A DNA stretch of 64,000 bases from CAZWRV01 sp964636325 (lineage in GTDB: Bacteria > Verrucomicrobiota > Lentisphaeria > Victivallales > GWF2-50-93). Shown here piece by piece: positions 6,698-15,411 of the stretch. The notes beneath the pieces were generated by a model. It ran no database searches. It worked only from the letters and a program-made list of their open reading frames with translations, and was not told where the DNA came from. How positions within the stretch are numbered: position 1 is the first letter of the stretch; each line of letters starts with the position of its first letter. Made by a program: the position numbers and the translations under genes. The stretch is taken from positions 1 through 64,000 of the forward strand of contig CAZWRV010000021.1 of the NCBI GenBank assembly GCA_964636325.1, given 5' to 3'.

Positions 6698-9187
6698 ATG
6701 GCGGACAATGGCACGGCTGGCGGGAGGGGCAGGAACGGCGGCGGCGAGGTATCGCCGCACGGCGGATTCCATTTCAGCCACGTCTTCACCATTATGCTGG
6801 TCGTCCTCGTGTTCCTCGCTATGGTCTCGCACAGCCGGGACGACTTCGCGGTCCTCGAAGGTGGCAGCGCCGCACCGCTCAAGAACTGGATAGGGCTGCT
6901 CGGCGCGCATTTCGCAAGAATGTCGCTCTACCTTTTCGGCGTCGCATCATACCCCGTTCTTCTCTTTCTGTCCGTATGCTTCCTCAGGCCGCTGCTAGCC
7001 TACCCGCTGAACCGCAAGGGCTACATCGGCAGCCTGATCGCGATAGTGCTCGGCACCACGATCCTCTTCGCGATGTGGCCGGAGAACTTCGCAGGGCTGA
7101 CGGAATACCTGGGGATCGGCCAGGCGTCGACGCCGTATTCAGCGCTGTCAGGCGGCGTCATCGGCCAGAAGCTGGCCGCCCCGGCAAGCTCCGTCTCATG
7201 CGGCCTGATCACTGGGTTCATCGGCAAGCTCGGCACCCTCGTGGTTGCGCTGGTCTTCCTCCTCAGCGGGCTGCTCTCAATATGGTTCTCCGACTGGCAG
7301 CCCGTCGTCAACACTTATTCCGAGGAGAAGCGCAGGAAAATCGAAGAGGAGATATCCATAGACAAGATCAGGGCCCAACGCCAGCAGGAAATAGAGGAGA
7401 AGCTCCGCGAAATGAAGAAGAAGGCCGAGGAGGAGGCCAAGCAGAAGGAGGCCGACAAGCTCAAGGAGAAGGAAAAGGATAAGCCTGAACCAGAAAAGGC
7501 AAAGGAGCAGCCGCCAGAGCCCGAGCCACCCGTAAAGGAAAAACCCGCGCCCGAAAAGCAGAAGGAGAAGGAAAGCATTGTCATCAACAAGCCGCCTCAG
7601 AAGCGAAGGATCGAATATGAAGGCATGAAATATGTCCTGCCGCAGCTGTCCCTCCTGGAAAAGGGCAAGGAGATCGAACAGGAGGGGGCCGACATCATCG
7701 CGGCCTCCAAGATGGCGATTCAGAAGGTCCTCGACAGCTTCGCGGTGGCGGGCAAGGTCGGCGACGCTATCAGCGGGCCGCGCGTCACGCGCTACGAGAT
7801 CACGCTCGAGCCCGGCGTAAAGGTCGAGAAGGTCACAGGAATCGAGCGCAACCTCACGATGAGCCTGCAGGCGGAGAGCATAAGGATACTCGCGCCCATA
7901 CCCGGCAAGAACGCCGTCGGCATCGAAGTCCCCAACACGACCACCTCCTTCATCGCGATGCGCTCCATAATGGAATCCTCCGCATGGACCAACTCCCACG
8001 CGGAAATACCCATCGTCCTCGGCAAGGACATATCCGGCAAATCCATTGTCACCGACCTCGCCAAGGCGCCGCACCTCCTCATCGCGGGCGCCACCGGCAG
8101 CGGGAAGAGCGTCTGCCTCAACGTGCTTATCATGAGCCTGCTCTACAAATTCTCGCCTACCCAGCTCAGGATGATCCTCGTCGACCCCAAGCAGGTCGAA
8201 TTCAAGCTGTATACCTCCCTGCCGCACCTGATCACGCCGGTCGTGACATCCGCCAAGACCGTCCCGATAACACTCCGCTGGGCGATCAACGAGATGGAGC
8301 GCCGCTACGGCATATTCACCAAGACTAACTCCAAGAAGCTCGCCGACTTCAACTCCCGTCCGAAGTCACCCACGCCCATCCTCGACGACGACGGCCAGGA
8401 GATCGAGGACACGCTCCCGCTCCTGGTGATAATCATCGACGAGCTCGCCGACATCATGATGACCGAGGCCAAGGGCGACGTCGAAACGTCCATCGCCAGA
8501 ATCGCGCAGAAGGGCCGCGCCGCCGGCATCCACATCGTCGTCGCCACACAGACCCCGAGGAAGGAGATAATCACCGGCGTCATCAAGGCCAACCTGGTCT
8601 CCAGAATCGCCTTCCAGGTCCGCTCCATCGTCGACAGCCGCGTCATCCTCGATCAGAAGGGCGCCGAAACCCTCCTCGGCAAGGGCGACATGCTATTCAT
8701 ACCGCCCGGCAGCGCCAACATCGAACGCATACAGGGCGCGATGGTTTCCGACCCCGAGATCGAAAAGGTCGTCAAGGAAATCAGCAAGCAGCTGGCGCAG
8801 AAGTTCGACGAGACCGTCACCTCCGCCGAAATCGTCGGCTACGAGCGCGGCGAGGAGGAGGATCTCCCTCTCGGCGGCGAGGAGGACGGCGATGGAGCCG
8901 GCGGTTCCTTCCCGCAGTATTACCAGCCCGGCGACGACGACATCATGAAGCGCGCCATAGACGTCATCCTCACCGACCGAAAGGCCAGCACAAGCTACCT
9001 ACAGAGACGCCTCGGAATCGGCTACAACAAGTCCGCCAACATAATGGAGACGCTCGAAAAGCGCGGAATCGTCGGCCCGCCGCTGGGCGCGTCAGCCAAG
9101 CGCGACATCCTCGTCGGCTCCGGCGCCGCGGCAGCGGCCGCGCCCGTAACCGAGGATGATTCCGGCGAAGACGATGAAAATCCCTGA
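6698..9187 (+). CDS. ftsK: DNA translocase FtsK/SpoIIIE
   Basis: A membrane-anchored hexameric DNA pump that moves chromosome ends through the division septum. The N-terminal part has four hydrophobic segments (about residues 27-43, 68-97, 108-127, 165-200). A Lys/Glu/Pro-rich linker (about 205-310) follows, much shorter than that of E. coli. The motor has Walker A GATGSGKS (464-471) and Walker B LLVIIIDELAD (Asp581, Glu582). The C-terminal gamma winged helix (about 745-805; SYLQRRLGIGYNKSANIM) recognises KOPS-type sites. Length 829 is typical of SpoIIIE/FtsK. The rodZ-like gene follows after 52 bases. Confidence 0.95.
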   Translation: MADNGTAGGRGRNGGGEVSPHGGFHFSHVFTIMLVVLVFLAMVSHSRDDFAVLEGGSAAPLKNWIGLLGAHFARMSLYLFGVASYPVLLFLSVCFLRPLLAYPLNRKGYIGSLIAIVLGTTILFAMWPENFAGLTEYLGIGQASTPYSALSGGVIGQKLAAPASSVSCGLITGFIGKLGTLVVALVFLLSGLLSIWFSDWQPVVNTYSEEKRRKIEEEISIDKIRAQRQQEIEEKLREMKKKAEEEAKQKEADKLKEKEKDKPEPEKAKEQPPEPEPPVKEKPAPEKQKEKESIVINKPPQKRRIEYEGMKYVLPQLSLLEKGKEIEQEGADIIAASKMAIQKVLDSFAVAGKVGDAISGPRVTRYEITLEPGVKVEKVTGIERNLTMSLQAESIRILAPIPGKNAVGIEVPNTTTSFIAMRSIMESSAWTNSHAEIPIVLGKDISGKSIVTDLAKAPHLLIAGATGSGKSVCLNVLIMSLLYKFSPTQLRMILVDPKQVEFKLYTSLPHLITPVVTSAKTVPITLRWAINEMERRYGIFTKTNSKKLADFNSRPKSPTPILDDDGQEIEDTLPLLVIIIDELADIMMTEAKGDVETSIARIAQKGRAAGIHIVVATQTPRKEIITGVIKANLVSRIAFQVRSIVDSRVILDQKGAETLLGKGDMLFIPPGSANIERIQGAMVSDPEIEKVVKEISKQLAQKFDETVTSAEIVGYERGEEEDLPLGGEEDGDGAGGSFPQYYQPGDDDIMKRAIDVILTDRKASTSYLQRRLGIGYNKSANIMETLEKRGIVGPPLGASAKRDILVGSGAAAAAAPVTEDDSGEDDENP

Positions 9188-9239
9188 TGTCCGCGATTCA
9201 CGGATTGAACTTTTGGCCACCTAAAGTAACTTTTACGGC

Positions 9240-10256
9240 ATGGACAGCGAAAACGACAGCGAAAACCTCTTCCCCAACACATCCGGCTCAAATCCTGCCG
9301 GCACGCCGCCGCATAAGGATGAAAAGGGCGGTTCCCTCCCGGAACTCAGCTCCGAAGGCGGTGACAAGCCCAGGCCCATGAGCCTCAACAAGTTCGTCAA
9401 GAAGAAGGACGCTCCGTCCGAAAAGCCCGCCCAGGACACGGCGAACCCGCTTTCGGACGGCATGAAGCCCCAGCCGGAAAAGACCGAAGCCAAAGGCCCC
9501 GTCAAGCTGAACCAGAGCCAGGTGAAGGCCCCTTCGGACAAACCCGTTCCAAATGAGCCGGCCTCCGACAGACAATCTCCGACGCCTCAGCCGAGGAAGG
9601 AGTCGGCCGCAAAGCCCGAGCTCCGCCATGAAAAAGCGGCGCCCGACCCTTGGCCGCAGCAACAAAGGCCGCATTCCGGACAGCCCAAGTCACTCTCATC
9701 GTCCAGCGCCAGCGCCGGCCATATTCTCCAGGAGGCCAGGGTTCATTCGGGACTAAGCATCGAACAGGTCAGCGTAAGGACCAAGATCAAGAAGGACTAC
9801 CTCCTCGCCCTGGAAAGGGACGACTTCCCCTCGCTCCCCGCGCCAGTCTTCATAACCGCCTACATAAAATCCCTCTGCGACCTCTACGGCATAAGGGAGA
9901 ATGAAGGCGACATCCTCCAGAAGATCGACCGCAAGGACGGCGGACGCAGGGTTCCGGGCGAAATCATCCAGCAGGTCCAGGAGGGGCGCCAGGTGAACGT
10001 CGAGGAGGAGGAGAAGGTCAGGAAGGTCTTCATGACCACCATCACCGCCACGATCATACTGATAGCCGTCGGAATAGCCGCCCTGACATACCTCGCGACA
10101 ACCAAGTACCGCAGCGCACCCGCAGGCGAGGCCACCGCAAAAAAGACCGACAACTACAAGTTCTTCTGCGGGAAAATAGAGGAAAAGTTCATGGTTCCAC
10201 AGCCCATCACCATGGACGAGCTGCCGGTTATCGAAAAAGCCCACGGCGCGAAGTAG
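9240..10256 (+). CDS. RodZ-like protein: helix-turn-helix plus one membrane segment, with a long disordered N-terminus
   Basis: The middle of this 338-residue protein (about 158-225; GHILQEARVHSGLSIEQVSV, then TKIKKDYLLALERDDF and ITAYIKSLCDLYGI) is the HTH_25 domain of RodZ, which in other bacteria binds MreB. A membrane segment follows at about 262-285. Two things are unusual: about 155 residues of Pro/Lys/Ser/Glu-rich sequence precede the HTH, which normally sits at the very N-terminus, and only about 50 residues follow the membrane segment, so the usual periplasmic RodZ domain (DUF4115) is missing. Its place directly after ftsK fits a cell-shape or division role. The start ATG 9240 has no strong ribosome-binding site. 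Confidence 0.75.
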   Translation: MDSENDSENLFPNTSGSNPAGTPPHKDEKGGSLPELSSEGGDKPRPMSLNKFVKKKDAPSEKPAQDTANPLSDGMKPQPEKTEAKGPVKLNQSQVKAPSDKPVPNEPASDRQSPTPQPRKESAAKPELRHEKAAPDPWPQQQRPHSGQPKSLSSSSASAGHILQEARVHSGLSIEQVSVRTKIKKDYLLALERDDFPSLPAPVFITAYIKSLCDLYGIRENEGDILQKIDRKDGGRRVPGEIIQQVQEGRQVNVEEEEKVRKVFMTTITATIILIAVGIAALTYLATTKYRSAPAGEATAKKTDNYKFFCGKIEEKFMVPQPITMDELPVIEKAHGAK

Positions 10257-10299
10257 CCCTCATGCCTGCAGCAGCGTAAAATTCTCTAGCCCGCCGCGA

Positions 10300-10340
10300 G
10301 TATGAATTCGGCAAAAGGGCGCAGTTTGCTGAATTCATAC
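10300..10340. repeat. Palindrome TATGAATTCGGCAAA / TTTGCTGAATTCATA with AGGGCGCAG loop
   Basis: A near-perfect 15-bp stem with a 9-nt loop about 45 bases after the rodZ-like stop. The loop AGGGCGCAG is nearly the same as in the copies at 15012 and 28233 although the stem sequence is different; the copies at 59339 and 62322 are inverted. It could act as a transcription terminator but has no T-run. Confidence 0.85.
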
Positions 10341-10342
10341 CA

Positions 10343-10563
10343 GGCGGCGTTGGTGGCCTGCTCGCGGTTACAAGTTCTTCCGGAACATATTTCCCCTGCT
10401 ACGACGGCGATGGGATCACCACTGTTTATTGCGACATATCCGGGAATGTTGTTGCTTCATACGAATATGATCCGTTCGGGAGATTGACTGTTAAGGCGGG
10501 AACATTGACAGATTCATTTGCGTTCAGGTTCAGCACGAAGTGTTATGATTCAGAAACTGGGGA
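10343..10563 (+). pseudogene. Fragment of an Rhs/YD-repeat protein
   Basis: The frame from 10343 encodes GGVGGLLAVTSSSGTYFPC, then YDGDGITTVYCDISGNVVA, SYEYDPFGRLTVKAGTL and FRFSTKCYDSETGD. This is the end of the conserved Rhs core (YD repeats; normally GNVVASYEYDPFGR...FRFSTKYYDxETGL), which would lead into a variable toxin tip. Both ends are missing: upstream it abuts the palindrome at 10300-10340 and downstream the homology stops at about 10563, where the formyltransferase-like gene on the other strand begins to overlap. No start codon and no toxin domain are left, so this is debris of a contact-toxin gene. Confidence 0.8.
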
Positions 10564-11432
10564 TTTGCCCCGTCGGCGCCGTAGACGACGGTTTTGATAG
10601 TCCGCCATTCATTCCCGCCCTTGCAGTAGCAGAGCCTGCCTTCCGGGTCTGCCGCGAAGCGCCCTGACGCAAAGTCATCCACCGCGGGGGGGAAGACTGT
10701 CCAATCGCCCTTCTCCTTCAGAATGTTCTGGTTGTGGGCGGCGAGCGCCTCCAATGCGTCCTTGAATCCGCCCGGCGGCCGCTGTGCCGGCCGCGCGGCC
10801 GCGATATTGCGGAGTTCGCAGATGTCGCCGCCCTGGAAGTCGATTTCGACCGGGGCGGAAACCCCGAGAATAGGACCGGTGTCCATCTCCCCGCCCGCGC
10901 CGGTGTACGGCTGGGCCACTATGACGCTTGAACGCAGCGTCCTGAACCCCTTGAGGATGGCCGTCTCGATCGGGATTGTGTGGAGGCCCGCGAGGATGCG
11001 GCGGCCGTTTTCCTCCACAGTCAGATCCCCCGGATGGACGTTCAGGCATGGAAAGTCGCGGATTATGTTCGTGAGCGGGACGAAACCGGCAAGAATGCCG
11101 AAGTCTATGCCGCAGGGCTTGAGCAGCCTGCGGACCTCGTCCGTCCACTCCTCGCGGATCCGCTGGCCGTTCCCGGTCATGATCGAGACCCGGCCTTCTC
11201 CGCGGTCGGCGTAGAACTTCTTGATGTCGAGCGATTCAAGGTGGAGCTTGTATTTCGCGGCGATTTCGGCGGCGCGGCTCTTCGCCGGGGCGTCCGTGAA
11301 TATCACGGCAGGGATCCATGATGCGACTTTTCCGGAAAAGACGGATTCAAGGAGCCGCTCGGCGTTGCTTCCGCTCCCGCTCATGAATATCGCGGCCCTG
11401 GGCCTGCCGGAAGTTTTAAGAAAGGATTTCAT
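10530..11432 (-). CDS. Formyltransferase-family protein related to PurN, with a junction-altered C-terminus
   Basis: The N-terminal 200 residues follow the PurN-type formyltransferase fold: phosphate loop FMSGSGSNAERLL, FGILAGFVPLT, the catalytic-region NVHPGDL (Asn and His as in NxHP of PurN) and GGEMDTGPIL with the conserved Asp. About 90 further residues are not found in PurN. The protein therefore may formylate something other than GAR. The last 11-12 residues (NPQFLNHNTSC) are read antisense through the Rhs fragment, so the original C-terminus seems to have been replaced at about 10565. The ATG has AGGAGA five bases upstream. Direction is toward the Rhs debris; there is no operon partner. 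Confidence 0.7.
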   Translation of the reverse strand: MKSFLKTSGRPRAAIFMSGSGSNAERLLESVFSGKVASWIPAVIFTDAPAKSRAAEIAAKYKLHLESLDIKKFYADRGEGRVSIMTGNGQRIREEWTDEVRRLLKPCGIDFGILAGFVPLTNIIRDFPCLNVHPGDLTVEENGRRILAGLHTIPIETAILKGFRTLRSSVIVAQPYTGAGGEMDTGPILGVSAPVEIDFQGGDICELRNIAAARPAQRPPGGFKDALEALAAHNQNILKEKGDWTVFPPAVDDFASGRFAADPEGRLCYCKGGNEWRTIKTVVYGADGANPQFLNHNTSC

Positions 11433-12149
11433 ATGGTCTCCTGAAACTCGAATATCTTTGCCGCTATCTTCGTCGCCTTATGGAGGGTTGAATCCTATTC
11501 AACCGTCTTCTCGACATTCTTTGCCTATCGTCTTCGCCTCCATTCTCCGTCCATTCCAGAAAAGACAAAGACTGATGACAAAGACATAAGACAAGGAATC
11601 CAGCCTTCCGGAGGGTTGAGCCAAGCTCAACCGCGGCTCCGATTCTCCGCGGCGAATCGCCCTCCATCGAGTTTCTGATCGACAGGACTGGCGGATTTCC
11701 TCGCCACAGCGGCACTTTCCTGAAACTCGGTTCAATTATGTCGCACGATCCGAGTGCGACCTTAAAGCCGAGCTGGGGCTCGGCGTTCCCAGGAAGGCCG
11801 CTCTCGGATCGAGCGGCGTACTAAAAGTTGCTCATCGACAAAACTGTGAATTCCGCAGGATGTCCTGTATTTCATTTCAGATTTTCGGGTGTTAAACTAT
11901 ATGCCTTGGGCGAATTCTTTTCCATCGCCGCACGCCAGATAAAAGTAATAATGGAGATGTGATTGCAAACTAAATTTTGCCGCGTAAGGTCGCGTTCCGT
12001 TCCCAACGCGGTCAAGCGACAATCCAGGTGTCGGGTGTCAGCAGAAAACTCTTCTATTCTCGACAATCCGGCGTTCGACATAGCTGAAACCCGAAACCTG
12101 AACACCGCCAATTGCCTGCTTATGCAATTGGCAATAGAAAATCTGACCC
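11433..12149. repeat. Gene-free 0.7 kb made of stacked palindromic repeats
   Basis: No credible gene. From about 11475 to 11735 there are two GGAGGGTTGA-type palindromes (CGGAGGGTTGAGCCAAGCTC), CCTCCATCGAGTTTCTGATC and the hairpin CTGGCGGATTTCCTCGCCA. A GTCGCAC...GTGCGAC hairpin lies at about 11740-11763. The module GCCGAGCTGGGGCTCGGC plus GTTCCCAGGA is at 11767-11794 and recurs inverted at 28201-28228. From about 12020 to 12105 is a CAGGTGTCGGGTGTCAG...CGAAACCTGAACACC block of the same family as the sequence inside the coding region at 32.1 kb. Short ORFs here are translations of these repeats. Confidence 0.75.
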
Positions 12150-12644
12150 ATGGCCGACGAGCTTTTCGAGATAGTTGACGACGAGGGGAACGTGATCGGG
12201 ACGGCGCCGCGCTCCGAATGCCACGGCAATCCGTCGCTGGTGCACCGGACCGCGCATGTCGTCGTATATCACCCGGACGGCAGGATACTGCTGCAGAAGC
12301 GTTCTAAGAGGAAGGACATCCAGCCGGGGCGCTGGGACACTGCGGTCGGCGGGCATCTCATGCCGGGGGAGGATTTCGAGCGGGCCGCAAGGCGCGAGAT
12401 GGCCGAGGAGCTCGGAATACCTTCTTCGCTGCCGCTCAAATTCCTTTTCGACTCCAGGATCAGGAACGAGATCGAATCCGAGAACACGAGGGTGTTTTCG
12501 GCCGTCTACGCGGGCCCCTTCGAATTCCCGCCAGAGGAAATAGACGAAGTCCGATTCTGGTCGGTCGGCGAAATCCGCAGAAACCTGGACTCAGAGGATT
12601 TTACGCCCAACCTGAGGGTGGAATTGAGGAAGCTGCTTGCCTGA
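12150..12644 (+). CDS. Nudix hydrolase (YfcD/IDI-like)
   Basis: The protein has 164 residues and a complete Nudix box at residues 68-90 (Gly68, Glu74, then Arg82-Glu83-Met84-x-Glu86-Glu87-x-Gly89-Ile90), which binds the metal that activates water for diphosphate cleavage. The N-terminus FEIVDDEGNVIGTAPRSECH and the HVVVYHPDGRILLQKRS segment resemble the YfcD/isopentenyl-diphosphate isomerase branch of the superfamily. The substrate cannot be named. It stands alone between repeat-rich DNA upstream and a convergent esterase gene downstream. The Shine-Dalgarno is weak. Confidence 0.85.
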   Translation: MADELFEIVDDEGNVIGTAPRSECHGNPSLVHRTAHVVVYHPDGRILLQKRSKRKDIQPGRWDTAVGGHLMPGEDFERAARREMAEELGIPSSLPLKFLFDSRIRNEIESENTRVFSAVYAGPFEFPPEEIDEVRFWSVGEIRRNLDSEDFTPNLRVELRKLLA

Positions 12645-12693
12645 AGCCGCATCCTATAAGATCTCTGGCGATCCGCCTTCTTCAATTATCATG

Positions 12694-13944
12694 TCAGGGG
12701 ACGATTATCTCCTGAGTTTTGGCGGGGCATTGATAGGTTTTCCGCTTGGCGCCTTTTGGGAGCTGATATTTCCCCTCGTCCTCGCCGATCCATTCGAATA
12801 TCTCGGACATGTAAGTGCCGCGGTATTTCTGGCAGAGCGACTTCGCCTGGGCAAGCCTCTCCTTGGATATGTCCGGGGATTCGGCCGGCATTCCGTCCTT
12901 GCCGGCCACGAGGCTGCGGCCACGCAGATATTTGACCGCGAACGCCTCAAGATCCTTATGCGCCTCGGCGTTTTTCCTGACTTCCAGCATAGCGCCCAGG
13001 ACTTCGAGGTACTTGGCGGCGCGCTCCTTGTTGCCGGGAATTTCAGAAAGGAGCGTGGCGAATTCGAACGAACGGCACGGATTCGTCTTCAAGTTTTCGG
13101 CGACAAGTCTTTCGAGTTCGGCGCAGAATGCGTCCCTTTCCTTGACGGTTTCGGGGTCCGGGCTCGCGGCATCCTTGAAATATTTTGCGTTCATCCAGGT
13201 CATGGCGTCCGCGATGATGTCCGGCGGCGCCCATTCGTGGTTCCCGGGGAAGAAGCGGAGCATGCAATGGTCTTTCGCTGCGATGTTATACTTGTATGTG
13301 GAGAATCTTTTTGTTCCATCCTCCCGGTTCCGGACCATGAGCTTCTCGACGGCCTCCTTCGCCGCCGCAAGATCCTGATCTCCAGGCGGATAGAACACTT
13401 TAGCCATTTCGCCCCTGTTGAAGCAGTTGGTGCCGGCGATGCCGTAGTAATAGGCGTTCTCGCGGTTTCCCGCGCCGTAGGCGGCGCCGCAGGCGATCAC
13501 GCCTCTAATCGTATCCGGCTCCGCGTTGGCGGCCGACAGCGCGAACCTGGCACCGCCGGAGAAGCCGGAAGTGTAGCAGCGTTCCCTGTCGATGGGGAAC
13601 CTGTTAAGTGCGTCCTTAAGCAGGGAATTGAAAGCGTATACCGCGCCTTCTCCCGGCTCGTCCTTCATGAACAGGAGCATCCACCGGTTCCTGTCCGCAC
13701 CCTCCTTGTATACGACGAGCATCGAGCGATCCCCGCCTATCGGGGAGACGACGATGAGCGCGGGCCATTTCCTTTTCCTCTGGGAGTCATAGCCTTCCGG
13801 GAAGTAGGCCCAGTAGGACAAGCCGCCGCCCTTAGCGTTGATTGCTTCGCCTGCGCCCTTGGGAGCGCGCTCTGCGCAATTCGCCTCCGGGAAGAGGCAA
13901 AGGCAGGCTCCGGCGAGCAGGCAAGATAGCACTGCCGTTTTCAT
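12694..13944 (-). CDS. Secreted alpha/beta-hydrolase (esterase/PHB-depolymerase-like)
   Basis: The ATG at 13944 opens a signal peptide (MKTAVLSCLLAGACLCLFPE, probable cleavage after ANCA) and gives 416 residues. The nucleophile elbow is CYTSGFSGGARFA with Ser129; ALIVVSPIGGDRS upstream could supply the oxyanion hole, and GNHEWAPPDII holds a candidate catalytic His. This arrangement matches exported esterase/peptidase-like hydrolases. About 130 residues of predicted helix follow the hydrolase domain. The ATG lies two bases after the stop of the calcium exchanger gene, so they share a transcript. The longer frame reaching 14067 is only antisense extension into that gene. Confidence 0.75.
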   Translation of the reverse strand: MKTAVLSCLLAGACLCLFPEANCAERAPKGAGEAINAKGGGLSYWAYFPEGYDSQRKRKWPALIVVSPIGGDRSMLVVYKEGADRNRWMLLFMKDEPGEGAVYAFNSLLKDALNRFPIDRERCYTSGFSGGARFALSAANAEPDTIRGVIACGAAYGAGNRENAYYYGIAGTNCFNRGEMAKVFYPPGDQDLAAAKEAVEKLMVRNREDGTKRFSTYKYNIAAKDHCMLRFFPGNHEWAPPDIIADAMTWMNAKYFKDAASPDPETVKERDAFCAELERLVAENLKTNPCRSFEFATLLSEIPGNKERAAKYLEVLGAMLEVRKNAEAHKDLEAFAVKYLRGRSLVAGKDGMPAESPDISKERLAQAKSLCQKYRGTYMSEIFEWIGEDEGKYQLPKGAKRKTYQCPAKTQEIIVP

Positions 13945-13946
13945 AA

Positions 13947-14900
13947 CTATTGTATTTCCGCCATTATCAACACATATCCGGCATATGAAAGCAGGAAGGC
14001 TCCGCAGACGGGGCGGCTGAGGCGGCTTTTCCAGGCGACCGCCCAGAGCGCGACGGCGATTGCGCACATGGCCGGGATGTCGAAAAGCTTCGCGGTCGGC
14101 GCGATAGAAAGCGGGCAGATCAGCGCAGCCACGCCCAGGATGAACAGGATGTTGAAGATGTTGCTTCCGACGATGTTGATGACCGAAAGGGTTTCAAGCT
14201 TCTTGATCGAAGCCGTGAATGACGCCGCAAGCTCCGGCAGGGATGTTCCGACGGCCACAATCGTCACCCCTACGAACCATTCGCTAAGACCTATGGCCAG
14301 GGACAGCTTTTTCGCGGAGTCCACGATGAAATAGGAGGAGCCGACTAGAATTGCCAGGGACAGCAGCGAGAGGGCTGTGACGGCCGGCACGGATTGGGTC
14401 CGCGCAAGATAGCCCTTCAGGCTGAACTCCTCCTGCGCCTCGCCGTCCGGAGTGACCCTGGCCTTCTTGATGGACATGACCATGAATACCGTAAAGACTG
14501 CCAGAAGGATTATTCCGTCTATGCGGGAAAGCGTCCGGTCAAGGCCCAGGACTAGAAGCAGGAAAGAGGCGGCGAGCATTGCAGGCATTTCAAGGCGAAG
14601 GAGGGTCTTGTCCGTCTTCATCGGCATTATCACGCCACACAGGCCAAGGACGAGGGCGATGTTTGAGATGTTGCTGCCCACCACGTTGGCTACGGCGATA
14701 TCGCTCAGCCCCTTGAGCGAGGCGAGCGACGAGACCGTGAGTTCGGGAGTGGAAGTCCCGAAGGACACCAGCACGAGGCCGATGAAGACGGTGGAGAGCC
14801 GGAGAAGCATCGCCGTCTTGACGGAACACTTTATCAAGAGGTCCGCGGCAATCGTGAGAACCGCAAGCCCCAGCGCCAAGATTATAATGTCGGTCAGCAC
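13947..14900 (-). CDS. Calcium/sodium antiporter, CaCA family (YrbG-like)
   Basis: An integral membrane exchanger that moves Ca2+ or Na+ against a cation gradient. The two inverted alpha-repeats that form the ion path are clear: GTSTPE (48-53) with GSNISN, and GTSLPE (218-223) with GSNIFN (245-250). The length of 317 residues and about ten hydrophobic segments fit bacterial YrbG/CaxA-type exchangers, and a hydrophilic loop (about 145-165) separates the halves. It is the first gene of a two-gene unit with the secreted esterase, a pairing with no evident metabolic logic. A voltage-gated channel gene lies about 500 bp away on the other strand. Confidence 0.9.
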   Translation of the reverse strand: MLTDIIILALGLAVLTIAADLLIKCSVKTAMLLRLSTVFIGLVLVSFGTSTPELTVSSLASLKGLSDIAVANVVGSNISNIALVLGLCGVIMPMKTDKTLLRLEMPAMLAASFLLLVLGLDRTLSRIDGIILLAVFTVFMVMSIKKARVTPDGEAQEEFSLKGYLARTQSVPAVTALSLLSLAILVGSSYFIVDSAKKLSLAIGLSEWFVGVTIVAVGTSLPELAASFTASIKKLETLSVINIVGSNIFNILFILGVAALICPLSIAPTAKLFDIPAMCAIAVALWAVAWKSRLSRPVCGAFLLSYAGYVLIMAEIQ

Positions 14901-15011
14901 GAGCGGTCACCCCTAAGCTATTGCGGGCTGGGCCCGCCGTGTGCGAGTCGCGTTCCGCGCCTCAAAAAGCGGCCGCGCGACAACCCAAAATCTCAAGCTT
15001 CTAAACCGTCG

Positions 15012-15052
15012 GTAAATATTCAGTGAAAGGGCGTAGTTCACTGAATATTTAC
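15012..15052. repeat. Palindrome TAAATATTCAGTGAA / TTCACTGAATATTTA with AGGGCGTAG loop
   Basis: The stem is perfect over 15-16 bp and the loop is AGGGCGTAG. This is the best-preserved member of the family that also occurs at 28233 and 62322 and, with a different stem, at 10300 and 59339. Confidence 0.9.
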
Positions 15053-15263
15053 AACCGTCGGACTCAGTGTTCAAGCGGTCAGGATAATAAATATTGGGAA
15101 CCGTATTCTGCAAGGTGGGGAAAATGTCCAAAGCCCGACAAGGAGCTTCCAATGATCAGGAATAAAGATATTAATTGTTTCTCCGCTTGTACGTTGGGTG
15201 CTGGTTGTTGGACGATCCTCCCCTCTTGATAATTCATGCTGCGGCAGTAACTTTCATACAGGC

Positions 15264-15313
15264 GTTATACTCATTTAGCGTCAAGATGTAAACTTTTCAA
15301 CCTAAAGGAGTAT
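15264..15313. repeat. Short copy of the TACTCCTTTAG terminal-inverted element
   Basis: The ends are TATACTCATTTAGCG and CCTAAAGGAGTAT, inverted relative to each other, enclosing AAGATGTAAACTTTTCAA. The same ends flank the elements at 17105-17380 and 29767-29842. Only about 50 bp long, so it looks like a minimal member of a non-autonomous element family. Confidence 0.7.
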
Positions 15314-15411
15314 TGAAGCCAGTCCCTACTTAAGCGGCATGTCTTCTACTCCGGGGCCATCCGCGAAGCGGCTTCATTTATTGTACGAATTTCGAGCAGG
15401 ACACCGATGCC

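Larger units (their letters stand above)
14901..15411. other. Intergenic 0.5 kb between divergent exchanger and channel genes, with two repeats
   Basis: No gene is supported. The segment holds a GTCGCGTTCCG...CGCGACAA stretch (about 14945-14985), the perfect TTCAGTGAA palindrome (15012-15052) and a short copy of the TACTCCTTTAG element (15264-15313). Promoters for both flanking genes must lie here but I cannot assign them with confidence. Confidence 0.6.

Noticed and set aside
11464..11735. Several 60-120-codon ORFs on both strands
   Set aside because: They coincide with the composite palindromic repeats and change with every copy.
12637..13929. A 430-codon open frame antisense to the secreted esterase
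   Set aside because: It follows from the third-position GC bias of the esterase gene; the esterase has a signal peptide and a nucleophile elbow, this frame has nothing.
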